From: an uncultured Victivallales bacterium
Lineage (GTDB): Bacteria > Verrucomicrobiota > Lentisphaeria > Victivallales > UBA1829
Assembly: GCA_934644965.1 (NCBI GenBank)
Contig: CAKUDG010000002.1
Span: 62,001-126,000, forward strand
Length of the DNA stretch: 64,000 nt
Direction: 5' to 3'
This document shows, piece after piece, positions 42,229 through 50,914 of this stretch. The position numbers and the translations under genes are program-made. The notes beneath the pieces were generated by a model, which saw only the letters and a program-made list of their open reading frames with translations, ran no database searches and was not told where the DNA came from. Positions within the stretch are counted from its first letter, which is position 1; each line of letters starts with the position of its first letter.

Positions 42229-43944
42229 ATGATGATGAAGACGTTCAGTTTGAAATATATCCGTTTGATCCTCCTGACTCTGTTTCTGTTTTTTTCCATT
42301 TGTTTTGCGCTGGTCTTTGCGGTGACGGGCTTTCGCGGGACATCGGGGATCCGGGAGGGATCGGAGCGTTTCATGGTTCAGATGGAGGCTCTTCATATCT
42401 GCCGTGAATCACGGGATGCGGCGGGAATCGCGGCGGAGCGTTATTTCCTGAACGGTTTGGAAAAGACAGGCGAGGGAGAACGCGGAAAGGAAAAAACGGG
42501 CGAAGGAGCAGAAGAAGCGGGAAAGGGAGCGAACGAGCCCGGAACAATCAGCAGAGTGGCGGAGAATGAGCTGGAATTCCGGCTCAGGGAATTCCGGAAG
42601 AGCGTGAGCGAACTGCAGCTTTTGCTGGAAAAGGAGGAGACACCGCTGAAAACATGGGCGGATGAGCTAGCCCGTTTTGCCCGTCATGCGCACATGGCAT
42701 TTGTTTCCTGCGCATCGGCGCGGGAGGAGGCGTTTGGGGATCCGGGAGCGGAAGAGGAATTCCGTGCGAACGCGATGCTTTTATCCGGCGCGCTGGGAGC
42801 ATGTTCGGATTGTCTTCAGAACTCGTTCCGCTGTCTGATGGAAGAAATATCGCAATGGCAGGGGCGCGTTTTTTCCTTTTTTCCGATGCTGTGGCGTCTG
42901 AGTGCGGTGTTTTTTCTGGCCGCGTTTTTCTTTGTTCTTCTGATCCCGCCGCTGATCCGGCGTTCGATGAGGAAATCGCTCCTGACGCTGAGCGAGGGGA
43001 CGAAAACGCTCCGGGGAGGGAATCTGGGATTCCGCTTCAGAGAGATCACTCCGGATGAAATCGGGGAAGTGAAATACGATTTCAACATGATGGCGCGCCG
43101 GATCGAGATGCAGTCCACGGAACTTCTGAGGGCGAACGAGGAGCTGAGGCGCCAGGCGGAGGATCTGATAGAAGCGCATCAGCACAAGGATCGTTTTCTT
43201 TCAAACATGAGTCACGAACTGAGGACGCCGTTGAATTCGATCATCGGATTTTCGGAATTGATCGGCGAACGTGCGGAACGTCTGGGACCGGAGAAACTGC
43301 GTTCGTATTCGAAAAGGATTCTGACGGCGGCGGAACACCTGCTTTCCCTGATTACCTCCCTCCTGGATCTGGCGAAATCAGACGCGGGGACGCTGAAGCC
43401 GGTGTTTTCGAATTTTGATCTTTCCTTTGCTGTTGCGGAGATGGCGGCGATGCTCCGCCCGCTGGCGGAAAAGAAGTCTCTGACCCTGGAAACCGAAATT
43501 GAGAAGGATCTTCAGGTCTTTGCCGATCAGAGAATGATCAAACAGATTTTCATCAATCTTCTGGGGAATGCGATCAAATTTACGGAGAAGGGGGGAATCC
43601 GCGTGCGGCTGTACCGGGAAAAGGGGCCTTCTTCTTCGTCATCGTCTTCCTCCACCGCCGCAGACACGCCTGCGGCGGTGGGGGCAATCCTTCTGGAGGT
43701 GGAGGATACGGGCATTGGTATTCCCGAGGAGGAAATCAAGCACCTTTTCCGGGATTTTCACCGGGTCGACAATGGGCCCGCCCATATGGTGGACGGAGTG
43801 GGAATCGGACTGGCATTGAGCCGCCGTCTTGCCGCTTTGCATGGAGCATCGATCCGGGTGAGGAGCCGTTACGGGGAAGGGTCCGTGTTCACTCTGGCGC
43901 TTCCGGCGGAACGGGCATCGGATGCAGGGCATGCGGATGCCTGA
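42229..43944 (+). CDS. membrane sensor histidine kinase (HAMP-HisKA-HATPase)
   Basis: A 571-aa sensor kinase. A first membrane helix (YIRLILLTLFLFFSICFALVF) and a second (LSAVFFLAAFFFVLLIPPLI, about 225-245) bracket a periplasmic helical sensor of ~190 residues. Then HAMP (about 246-300), a coiled coil and HisKA with the phospho-His in MSHELRTPLNS. The ATPase domain has N box NLLGNAIKFT, G1 DTGIGIPEEE, F box LFRDFHRVD and G2 GVGIGLALS. Two low-complexity insertions are present: Glu/Lys/Gly-rich in the sensor domain (about 80-105) and an eight-Ser run in the ATPase domain (about 470-480). The likely partner is the HTH-receiver protein two genes upstream. Confidence 0.94.
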   Translation: MMMKTFSLKYIRLILLTLFLFFSICFALVFAVTGFRGTSGIREGSERFMVQMEALHICRESRDAAGIAAERYFLNGLEKTGEGERGKEKTGEGAEEAGKGANEPGTISRVAENELEFRLREFRKSVSELQLLLEKEETPLKTWADELARFARHAHMAFVSCASAREEAFGDPGAEEEFRANAMLLSGALGACSDCLQNSFRCLMEEISQWQGRVFSFFPMLWRLSAVFFLAAFFFVLLIPPLIRRSMRKSLLTLSEGTKTLRGGNLGFRFREITPDEIGEVKYDFNMMARRIEMQSTELLRANEELRRQAEDLIEAHQHKDRFLSNMSHELRTPLNSIIGFSELIGERAERLGPEKLRSYSKRILTAAEHLLSLITSLLDLAKSDAGTLKPVFSNFDLSFAVAEMAAMLRPLAEKKSLTLETEIEKDLQVFADQRMIKQIFINLLGNAIKFTEKGGIRVRLYREKGPSSSSSSSSTAADTPAAVGAILLEVEDTGIGIPEEEIKHLFRDFHRVDNGPAHMVDGVGIGLALSRRLAALHGASIRVRSRYGEGSVFTLALPAERASDAGHADA

Positions 43945-44194
43945 AAAACGCCAATAGCGGAGAACGGTATCTCTCTTCCCATCTTTTTTCCAGCGATTTC
44001 CATATTGTGTTCATGGTCTGAAACATTGTTATGAATAAATAGCAGAGCTTTTTCCGGCGGGAATGATGAGTGAAACATCGCAAAAAAGTTTCCGATTTTT
44101 ACTTGAAATTTGTCAAAAGAGAAGCATTGTAATATCTCCGGCTTTTTATTCTACATTCTAATCAACATAATGTTTTAAACAGGATTCTGAAAGG

Positions 44195-46648
44195 ATGGGT
44201 GGCAAAGTGAAAATGTCCGGCATTTTAACATGGAGCTCCCTCGGTGCGCTGTCGGTGGCGTTGATGCCTTCGGCATATGCCGATGAGGGCGGACTCGCTG
44301 AGGCGTTCAAATCAATCGGAGACGGGATCCAGGATACGGTGAACACCGTGACCGGAGCCAATGTGAGCGGTATCACCCCCGCATGGTGGATTGCTCCGAT
44401 CTGCGCCGTGATTGCGCTGATCACGGCAGGGATTTGCTATCGGCTCATGATAGCGGCGCCGAAAGGCAATGCGCGCATGGAGGAAATTGCAGGATACGTG
44501 CGTGACGGAGCGATGGCGTATCTGAAACAGCAGTACTCGAAAGTGGGTCTGGTGTTTGTGATTCTGTTTGTGATTTTTGCCGTTCTGGCCTTTCTGGGGG
44601 TTCAGAATCCGTTTGTTCCGGTGGCGTTTCTGACGGGCGGATTTTTCTCCGGCCTCTGTGGATTCATCGGGATGAAGACGGCGACGTCGGCATCCAGCCG
44701 CACGGCACAGGGTGCGAGTGAAAGTCTGAACCGCGGTCTTCAGGTCGCTTTCCGTTCGGGAGCGGTCATGGGGCTTGTTGTGGTAGGCTTCGGGCTGCTG
44801 GACATCACACTCTGGTATCTGATTCTCGACAAGCTGGTGTATACGGCGGATCACATGACCCACGGCTTGAATTTCCTCGGACTTCAGCTGATCCCGACCG
44901 GATTCATTCCTTCGCATAAGTTCATGGAGATCACCACGACCATGCTGACCTTCGGAATGGGTGCCTCTACACAGGCTCTGTTTGCGAGAGTCGGAGGCGG
45001 GATCTACACGAAGGCTGCCGACGTCGGAGCGGACCTCGTGGGGAAGGTGGAAGCCGGAATTCCGGAAGACGATCCCCGCAACCCCGCAACCATTGCGGAC
45101 AACGTGGGCGACAATGTCGGAGACGTTGCCGGCATGGGCGCCGACCTCTACGAATCCTATTGCGGTTCGATTCTTGCGACCTCCGCTCTTGGAGCCGCTC
45201 TCCCGTACGCGGATACGGTGACAAAAGTCAATGCCCCGATGATTGTGGCCGGGATCGGTATTGTTCTTTCGATCATCGGCATTTTTGCGGTCCGCTGCAA
45301 GGAAGGCGCCAGCATGATGACGCTTCTGAAGGCGTTGCGCGTGGGAACCTGGGGCAGTTCGGCCCTGATCGTGGTGGCCTGTGCGGTTCTGGCGCTTCCC
45401 GCGGTCGGAATCCTGGACTGGGGAATCTTCGGATCCATCGTTGCTGGTCTGATCGCCGGCGTGATTATCGGGTACTCGACGGAATACTATACTTCTGACG
45501 AATACAAGCCGACAAAGGAACTTGCCGCTCAGGCTCAGATGGGACCTGCCACGACGATTATCGACGGTCTGGCTGTCGGAATGCTTTCCTCTGCGGTTCC
45601 TGTGATTGCCACAGTTCTTGCGATCCTCTGCTCCTTCACTTTCTCCGGCGGTTTCACCCAGGGGACGGTATACGGGCTCTACGGGATCGGTTTTGCGGCG
45701 GTCGGAATGCTGGCGACGCTGGGAATTACGCTCGCCACGGATGCGTACGGACCGATTGCGGACAATGCGGGCGGAAATGCTGAAATGTCGCATCTGCCCC
45801 CGCATGTGCGTGAGAGAACGGATGCTCTTGACATGCTCGGCAACACGACAGCCGCCACTGGCAAAGGTTTTGCCATCGGTTCTGCCGCTCTGACGGCGAT
45901 GGCGCTTCTTGCGGCTGAAATCCAGGAAATTGAAATCTGGGGACGCAAGATGGGACTTCTTTCCGGAGAAGTACTCGTCAAACTGAACATGAAGAGCGTC
46001 GACAACTTCGAGACTCTGGTCAATCATTTCAACATTAACATCATGAATCCGCTTCTTCTTTGCGGCATGTTCATCGGCGCGACGATGGCGTTTGTCTTCT
46101 GCGCCATGACGATGAAGGCCGTCGGACGGGCCGCGGGGAGCATGGTGGAGGAAGTCCGTCGTCAGTTCCGCGAAATTCCGGGCATCATGGATGGAAAAGG
46201 CACTCCGGACTATGCCCGCTGTGTCGCAATTTCCACCAAGGGCGCTCAGCGTGAAATGATGTTCCCGGCGCTTCTGGCGATCATTGTCCCTGTGGTGACC
46301 GGTCTGATTCTGGGCGTCCCGGGTGTCATGGGCCTCCTGGCCGGAGGTTTGACAACCGGTTTCGCTCTCGCCTGCATGCTTAACAATGCCGGCGGCGCTT
46401 GGGACAATGCCAAGAAACATATTGAAAAAGGTAATTTCGGTGGCAAAAAACTGGCTGACGGAAGTAAGAACCCCGTTCACAGTGCGGCTGTCATCGGTGA
46501 CACGGTCGGAGATCCCTGCAAAGATACTTCCGGTCCTTCTCTGAACATCCTTGTGAAGCTCATGAGCATGGTGGCGGTTGTTTTCACCCCGCTGATCCTG
46601 AAGCTTTCTCCGATGATTCAGAATCTTCTGGGAATCGTTTCCAAGTAA
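44195..46648 (+). CDS. hppA: membrane-bound ion-translocating pyrophosphatase, K+-dependent type
   Basis: An 817-aa polytopic enzyme that hydrolyses pyrophosphate and pumps H+ or Na+ across the membrane. About 16 hydrophobic segments are visible. The substrate/Mg site is DVGADLVGKVEAGIPEDDPR followed by ATIADNVGDNVGDVAGMGAD. The conserved GNTTAATGKG has Ala and Gly where K+-independent enzymes carry Lys and Thr, so it should be K+-dependent. H+ versus Na+ specificity cannot be settled by eye. The C-terminal motif is GGAWDNAKK...GDTVGDPCKDTSGPS. Its N-terminus (WSSLGALSVALMPSAYA) may be an extra helix or signal-like segment. AGGA lies ten bases before the ATG; a GTG at 44207 and an ATG at 44213 are alternatives. 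A terminator follows. Confidence 0.96.
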   Translation: MGGKVKMSGILTWSSLGALSVALMPSAYADEGGLAEAFKSIGDGIQDTVNTVTGANVSGITPAWWIAPICAVIALITAGICYRLMIAAPKGNARMEEIAGYVRDGAMAYLKQQYSKVGLVFVILFVIFAVLAFLGVQNPFVPVAFLTGGFFSGLCGFIGMKTATSASSRTAQGASESLNRGLQVAFRSGAVMGLVVVGFGLLDITLWYLILDKLVYTADHMTHGLNFLGLQLIPTGFIPSHKFMEITTTMLTFGMGASTQALFARVGGGIYTKAADVGADLVGKVEAGIPEDDPRNPATIADNVGDNVGDVAGMGADLYESYCGSILATSALGAALPYADTVTKVNAPMIVAGIGIVLSIIGIFAVRCKEGASMMTLLKALRVGTWGSSALIVVACAVLALPAVGILDWGIFGSIVAGLIAGVIIGYSTEYYTSDEYKPTKELAAQAQMGPATTIIDGLAVGMLSSAVPVIATVLAILCSFTFSGGFTQGTVYGLYGIGFAAVGMLATLGITLATDAYGPIADNAGGNAEMSHLPPHVRERTDALDMLGNTTAATGKGFAIGSAALTAMALLAAEIQEIEIWGRKMGLLSGEVLVKLNMKSVDNFETLVNHFNINIMNPLLLCGMFIGATMAFVFCAMTMKAVGRAAGSMVEEVRRQFREIPGIMDGKGTPDYARCVAISTKGAQREMMFPALLAIIVPVVTGLILGVPGVMGLLAGGLTTGFALACMLNNAGGAWDNAKKHIEKGNFGGKKLADGSKNPVHSAAVIGDTVGDPCKDTSGPSLNILVKLMSMVAVVFTPLILKLSPMIQNLLGIVSK

Positions 46649-46704
46649 AAAAGGATTTCCTGAAGCTCAGATATGGGAATTCCCCCATAGCGGGGCTCCC
46701 TGAA

Positions 46705-46746
46705 AAAAAACGTCTCTCTGCATTTCCAGCGGGGAGACGTTTTTTT
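46705..46746 (+). terminator. Rho-independent terminator of hppA
   Basis: A 12-bp stem AAAAAACGTCTC (46705-46716) / GAGACGTTTTTT (46734-46745) around a 17-nt loop, ending in a T-rich tail 57 bp past the hppA stop. Confidence 0.85.
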
Positions 46747-46765
46747 ATTTATTTTTTTAAAGATT

Positions 46766-46883
46766 TCGTGCTTCGCACGACCAGCGTCTCGCCGCTGGAT
46801 CGCGACAAGGTCATGGACCTTGACCACGAGAAAAATGCGCTGCATTTTTCCGCCGCTTCAATTTTCTGAGAAATCTGAAGCGG
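46766..46883. repeat. cluster of five consecutive small hairpins
   Basis: Five inverted repeats sit head to tail. TCGTGC/GCACGA with 3-nt loop (46766-46780). CCAGCG/CGCTGG with 6-nt loop (46781-46798). CAAGGTC/GACCTTG with 3-nt loop (46806-46822). GAAAAATGC/GCATTTTTC with 3-nt loop (46830-46850). CCGCTTCA-ATTT/AAAT-c-TGAAGCGG with 6-nt loop (46853-46883). They lie between the converging hppA and murE genes, outside the hppA terminator. The outer two may help end murE transcription. The whole resembles a composite extragenic palindromic element or a structured RNA; its nature is unknown. Confidence 0.8.
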
Positions 46884-46915
46884 AGAAGGGGGAGGGGAGG
46901 AGAAAAAAAGGACAC

Positions 46916-48523
46916 TCAGGCCTTGAACTTTTCCAGTTCTTCCATATCGTCGAAATGATATCGCACTCCCTGGATTTCCTGAGTCGTTTCATGACCTTTT
47001 CCCGCGACGAGAATCAGATCGCCCTCCGAAGCGAGAGAAACGGCTTTGCGAATGGCCTCCGCCCGGTCCGGTAAGACGAAACAGTCCCCGCGATCGTGCG
47101 GAATGCCCTGCTGAATTTCCCGGATGATGGAATCCGGGGATTCGGAACGAGGATTGTCACTTGTCAGGATCAGAATATCGGAAAATTCGGAGGCGACTTT
47201 TCCCATTCTCGGTCTCTTGGTCCGGTCACGGTCTCCACCGCAGCCGAAGAGGGTAAGGATCTTTCCATTTCCCTTGATGAGCTGCCGCAGAGTGCTCAGA
47301 ACGCGGAAGAGCGCATCGTCCGTATGAGCGTAGTCCACGAAGGCAAGAGCGCCGTTTCCGAGACGGATGTGCTGCAGTCTCCCCGGGGCCGCTGGAGCGG
47401 TGCGGAGCTTTGTTTGCAGGAGAGAAAGGGAGATCCCGGAAGCACCATAGGCCGCAGTCATGGCGGAAAGAAGATTCCAGACATTGTGCGTGCCGATCAG
47501 AGGACTGTGCAGGGACAGGTGCTGCCCGTCCAGAATGACGGAGATGTCTGTTCCGTTTGCGGAAAGAGTGAAATCGCGGATGAAACAGAATGCATCGCTT
47601 TTTTTCCCGGAGAGATCCAGAATCCGCAGGTCCGGACGTTCCGAACGCAGTTCGCCGGAAAGGCGTTCCCCCCATTCATCGTCAATATTGATGACGGCAA
47701 CGGCGTTCTTCCGGAGCATTTCCGAAAAAAGAATTTTTTTCGCCTGATAATAGGCCTCCATGCTCTTGTGATAATCCAGATGATCGCCTGTGAGGTTGGT
47801 GAAGATGCCGGAGCAGAATTTTGTCGTTCCCGGCCGATGCTGGGAAAGCCCGTGACTGGAGGTTTCCATCACCAGGGCACGACAGGAGTTGTTCTTCGCC
47901 TCCAGAAAGAGACGCTGAAGATTCCATGCATCCGGCGTGGTTCCGGTGGCTTCCCGGATACAGCCTTTGCCCGTGTCCGTGAGAATGGTTGAAAGCAGTG
48001 CGCAGGAAGAAGACGGGGTGGACTTTCCGTGTGATCCCCCGTTTTTCCCGTTTTTTTCGCTGTCTGCATCTTGTTCTTCGCAGCAGCCGTTCAGGAAATG
48101 CCGCAGAAGAAAGGCTGTGGAGGTCTTTCCGTTGGTTCCCGTAATGCCGTGAATTTCCAGAGCGTCTCCGGGATTCCCGAAATATTCGGCGCAGATTCTC
48201 GCCCAGGCGTCATAGGAATCTGTGACCCGGATCCAGGGAATTCCGTCTGGGCAGGGGGAAGAAGATGAGGAGGCGCCGGGAACAGGAGGATGGGGAAAAG
48301 AAGAAGAAAGGACAAGAAGAACGGCTCCGCGCCGGACGGCGTCGGGAAGATATTGATGCCCGTCTGTGCGACTTCCCTTGATGGCACAGAAAAGGAAGCC
48401 CTTTTCCACAGAAGAGGAGGAATTTGCAACCCCCCGGAGTTCGGTGTTCTCAACAGTCCCGGGAGGAAGAAAAAAATCCTCCGCCAGTGGCCCGAGAATG
48501 CGCAGACAGTCAGAGATCTTCAT
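46916..48523 (-). CDS. murE: UDP-N-acetylmuramoyl-tripeptide synthetase, meso-diaminopimelate-adding type
   Basis: A 535-aa cytoplasmic Mur ligase adding meso-diaminopimelate to UDP-MurNAc-L-Ala-D-Glu with ATP. ATP loop GITGTNGKTSTA; substrate segment TGTTPDAWN and METSSHGLSQHR; the carbamylated Lys in DHLDYHKSMEAY; the DAP-selective DNPR in LTSDNPRSE; and KGHETTQEI near the end. Two non-conserved low-complexity inserts stand out: Ser/Pro-rich near residues 77-93, and an Asn/Gly/Lys/Ser insert near 147-172 directly after the ATP-binding region. Start overlaps the murF stop by 14 bp, so the pair is coupled, with murF first, opposite to the usual dcw order. Confidence 0.95.
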   Translation of the reverse strand: MKISDCLRILGPLAEDFFLPPGTVENTELRGVANSSSSVEKGFLFCAIKGSRTDGHQYLPDAVRRGAVLLVLSSSFPHPPVPGASSSSSPCPDGIPWIRVTDSYDAWARICAEYFGNPGDALEIHGITGTNGKTSTAFLLRHFLNGCCEEQDADSEKNGKNGGSHGKSTPSSSCALLSTILTDTGKGCIREATGTTPDAWNLQRLFLEAKNNSCRALVMETSSHGLSQHRPGTTKFCSGIFTNLTGDHLDYHKSMEAYYQAKKILFSEMLRKNAVAVINIDDEWGERLSGELRSERPDLRILDLSGKKSDAFCFIRDFTLSANGTDISVILDGQHLSLHSPLIGTHNVWNLLSAMTAAYGASGISLSLLQTKLRTAPAAPGRLQHIRLGNGALAFVDYAHTDDALFRVLSTLRQLIKGNGKILTLFGCGGDRDRTKRPRMGKVASEFSDILILTSDNPRSESPDSIIREIQQGIPHDRGDCFVLPDRAEAIRKAVSLASEGDLILVAGKGHETTQEIQGVRYHFDDMEELEKFKA

Positions 48524-49958
48524 GATCCGGTTCCACTTTCTCCAGCGCAGTCGAGCGCGAGGCCTTCAGAAAGACGGTATCCCCTTCCTTCACCCAGTTC
48601 AGAATCTCTTTCCCCGCTGATCCGGAATCCGGGAAAGCATGAAAAGCTTTTCTTCCGCAAATTCCGTTTTTTGTGCACTCGGAAGAGCGGATCGCATCAA
48701 AGGCTTCCGTCATCTGCGGACCGACCGCCAGAATCCGTGCCTTCGGGAATCTGGAGAGCGCAAGTTCCAGAACGTTCCTGTGTGCGGCAGGCCCGGAGAC
48801 CCCGATTTCCCCCATGTCGCCCAGCACCAGGACAAGAGAAGCGGGATCGGCAAACTCGCTCAGCCATTCGATGGCGGCTTTCATGCTGTCGGGATTGGCA
48901 TTGTAGGCATCATTGATCCAGAGCGCGCCGTGGTGGAAGCTGCGGCGCATTCTCATGCCCGGAAGGACGGTGTCGGCAATTCCTTTTCCGATGGTCTGCA
49001 TCGGAATTCCCAGCGAGGAGGCGAGCGCCGCGGCTCCGGCGGCATTGACCGCATGATGACGTCCGGAAAGCAACCAGTCGATCCGGATGCTTTCACCTGT
49101 TTCCTTCCTGATCAGTTCAAAGGCGCTCCCGGAAACATTCCCTCCCAGGTACCGGACCTGAAAATCAGCGCTTTCCCCTTCTCCGAAAAGGACTTGACGG
49201 AAAGATGAAGACGCCTCCCTCAGAATTTCTCCGCCTGCGGAACACTCAGGAAGAACGGCAATTCCGTCTTTCCGGAGATGGGAAAAAATCTTCGACTTTT
49301 CCTGCGCCACACCTTCCAGCGACCCCAGAAATTCCAGATGGCAGTTGCCGATTGAAACGATCAGTCCCGCATCCGGTTCGGCTGTTTCCGAAAGAGGTTC
49401 GATTTCCCCGTGGTGATTCGTTCCCATTTCAATGACGGCGATTTCATGACGCTCCGTCAGACGAAGCAGATTCCGCGGGACACCGATCTGGTTGTTGGTG
49501 TTCCCTTCCGTCGCCAGAACACGCTCGGCACCGTATGCCTTGCTGAAAATGGCGCGGAGCGTTTCCTTCGTCCCGGTTTTGCCGCAGGAGCCCGTCAGAG
49601 CCACAACCTTCAGATGCGGAAAACGTTTTCTGTGAAATGCCGCCAGTTTCTGATAGGCTTTCAGCGGAGATTCCACCAGAAGAGCCGGAACTCCGGGGGG
49701 GACTTTGTCCGCCTTGCGTTCTTCCACGCAGAGAAGGGTGGCTCCGAGACTGACGGCACGGTCCAGAAATTCATGGGCATCAAAGCGCTCTCCCGTGAGC
49801 GCGATGAAGCAGGAGCCGGGAGTCAGTTCCCGGGTGTCGGTGGAAATGCCTGTCACCCCGCCGCCGGCGGAGAAGGACGAAGACAGGTTCATCCAGCGGC
49901 CGGAAGGGACGGCTTCTTGGATTTCCTCAAAGGTGAACAGAAATGGTGGCGTTGTCAT
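48510..49958 (-). CDS. murF: UDP-N-acetylmuramoyl-tripeptide-D-alanyl-D-alanine ligase
   Basis: A 482-aa Mur ligase that adds D-Ala-D-Ala, completing the UDP-MurNAc-pentapeptide. N-terminal UDP-binding domain (GISTDTRELTPGSCFIALTGERFDAHEF), ATP loop ALTGSCGKTGTKE, central EGNTNNQIGVP and IEMGTNHHGEIEPLS typical of MurF, the RIDWLLSGRHHAVNAAGAAALA segment, and WINDAYNANPDSMKAAI near the C-terminal domain. Length fits the family. It is the upstream gene of a murF-murE pair; no other dcw genes are adjacent. Confidence 0.95.
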   Translation of the reverse strand: MTTPPFLFTFEEIQEAVPSGRWMNLSSSFSAGGGVTGISTDTRELTPGSCFIALTGERFDAHEFLDRAVSLGATLLCVEERKADKVPPGVPALLVESPLKAYQKLAAFHRKRFPHLKVVALTGSCGKTGTKETLRAIFSKAYGAERVLATEGNTNNQIGVPRNLLRLTERHEIAVIEMGTNHHGEIEPLSETAEPDAGLIVSIGNCHLEFLGSLEGVAQEKSKIFSHLRKDGIAVLPECSAGGEILREASSSFRQVLFGEGESADFQVRYLGGNVSGSAFELIRKETGESIRIDWLLSGRHHAVNAAGAAALASSLGIPMQTIGKGIADTVLPGMRMRRSFHHGALWINDAYNANPDSMKAAIEWLSEFADPASLVLVLGDMGEIGVSGPAAHRNVLELALSRFPKARILAVGPQMTEAFDAIRSSECTKNGICGRKAFHAFPDSGSAGKEILNWVKEGDTVFLKASRSTALEKVEPDHEDL

Positions 49959-50084
49959 GATGATCTGATGCTGCTCCGGACTGCTGGTCTTCTGTGGTGT
50001 ATTTTCTTTCTCTGTTTTTTTCTCTCACCGCGGAAAAAGAAGAAGCGGGAAGAGACGGGCAAAGGGGGGAAGAAGACCGGCATC

Positions 50085-50672
50085 TCAGAGTACAATGATT
50101 TCCAGAAGTTTCCCTTTACTGAAGATCAGGCGTTTCCCGACAAGGTAATCGGTCCAGAAAAGCCAGGTGTCTTCTTCTTCAGAGGGAGTTCTGTAGGCTG
50201 CGGGATGTCCGTAGGCCAGAATCACTTCCTCTTTCGTCATGCCCTTGTCGACGATTCCGCGCTTGATTTTTTCATAGATCAGCGGGCGGATGCCTTCGGC
50301 AAGTTCAATCTGATTCTTTGTCGTGAAAAGCTTGCGGATGAATTCCTCCGCGGGGATCATATGTTTCTGCTGATCGTAACGCATGACGAATTCGCGGGAA
50401 TCTTCGCCGAGTGTCCGGAAACGGAATTCCTTTTCGCTCAGGTAAATGATTTCCACTTCCGTCCCGAAGGGAATGATCTCTCCCTTCAGAATGTTGAGAG
50501 AGTCGATCTTCTCCGGATCCGTATACCAGATGTTGTATGCCGTGTGGAGGGAGGCGTATTCCGGCATCTGCAGCACTTCGGAAGGAATGATCTCCTTGGT
50601 TTTGCAGGAGCAGAGAAAGAGAACCCCTGCGGAAAAAATCAGAGCGAGAGAAAGAGTTTGCAATATTTTCAT
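50085..50672 (-). CDS. lipoprotein with BamE/SmpA-like C-terminal segment
   Basis: A 195-aa predicted lipoprotein: signal peptide MKILQTLSLALIFSAGVLFL with lipobox LCSC. The C-terminal part has KGMTKEEVILAYGHPAAYRTPSEE, the GMT-x-x-E-V-x-x-x-x-G-x-P pattern of BamE/SmpA/OmlA-like domains, then strands (DTWLFWTDYLVGKRLIFSKGKLLEI). The middle (TEVEIIYLSEKEFRFR) looks SH3-like. A role at the outer membrane is possible; function is unassigned. AAAGGA nine bases upstream supports the ATG at 50672 over the longer frame to 50879. Confidence 0.75.
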   Translation of the reverse strand: MKILQTLSLALIFSAGVLFLCSCKTKEIIPSEVLQMPEYASLHTAYNIWYTDPEKIDSLNILKGEIIPFGTEVEIIYLSEKEFRFRTLGEDSREFVMRYDQQKHMIPAEEFIRKLFTTKNQIELAEGIRPLIYEKIKRGIVDKGMTKEEVILAYGHPAAYRTPSEEEDTWLFWTDYLVGKRLIFSKGKLLEIIVL

Positions 50673-50739
50673 CTGGATGAATCCTTTCTTGACCAACGGT
50701 CTTTTTGCCTTATCTTGATTTTGATTTGATTTGTTGCCC

Positions 50740-50768
50740 TTTATGAACGGCAGTATTTGATTTTGCAA
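50740..50768 (-). promoter_or_regulatory. possible promoter of the BamE-like lipoprotein gene
   Basis: On the minus strand TTGCAA (50763-50768) and CATAAA (50740-50745), 17 bp apart. The -10 is weak. A run of ATCAAA-type repeats follows. Confidence 0.35.
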
Positions 50769-50914
50769 GACGGATTTTGATGGTTCCTGTCTCTGGAGTT
50801 CTGGAGTGGATTGGAGATCCGGCCCCTCATCCGTTTTTTTCTTCCCTGATTCCAAATTCCCGTCTCTCAAAAACGACATCTGATTCCGTTAGGGAAAGTT
50901 TTTCAAGCCGTTTT

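Noticed and set aside
44312..46480. 722-codon open frame antisense to hppA
   Set aside because: It mirrors a strongly conserved gene, yields Arg/His-rich nonsense and has no ribosome site; long antisense frames arise from codon bias.
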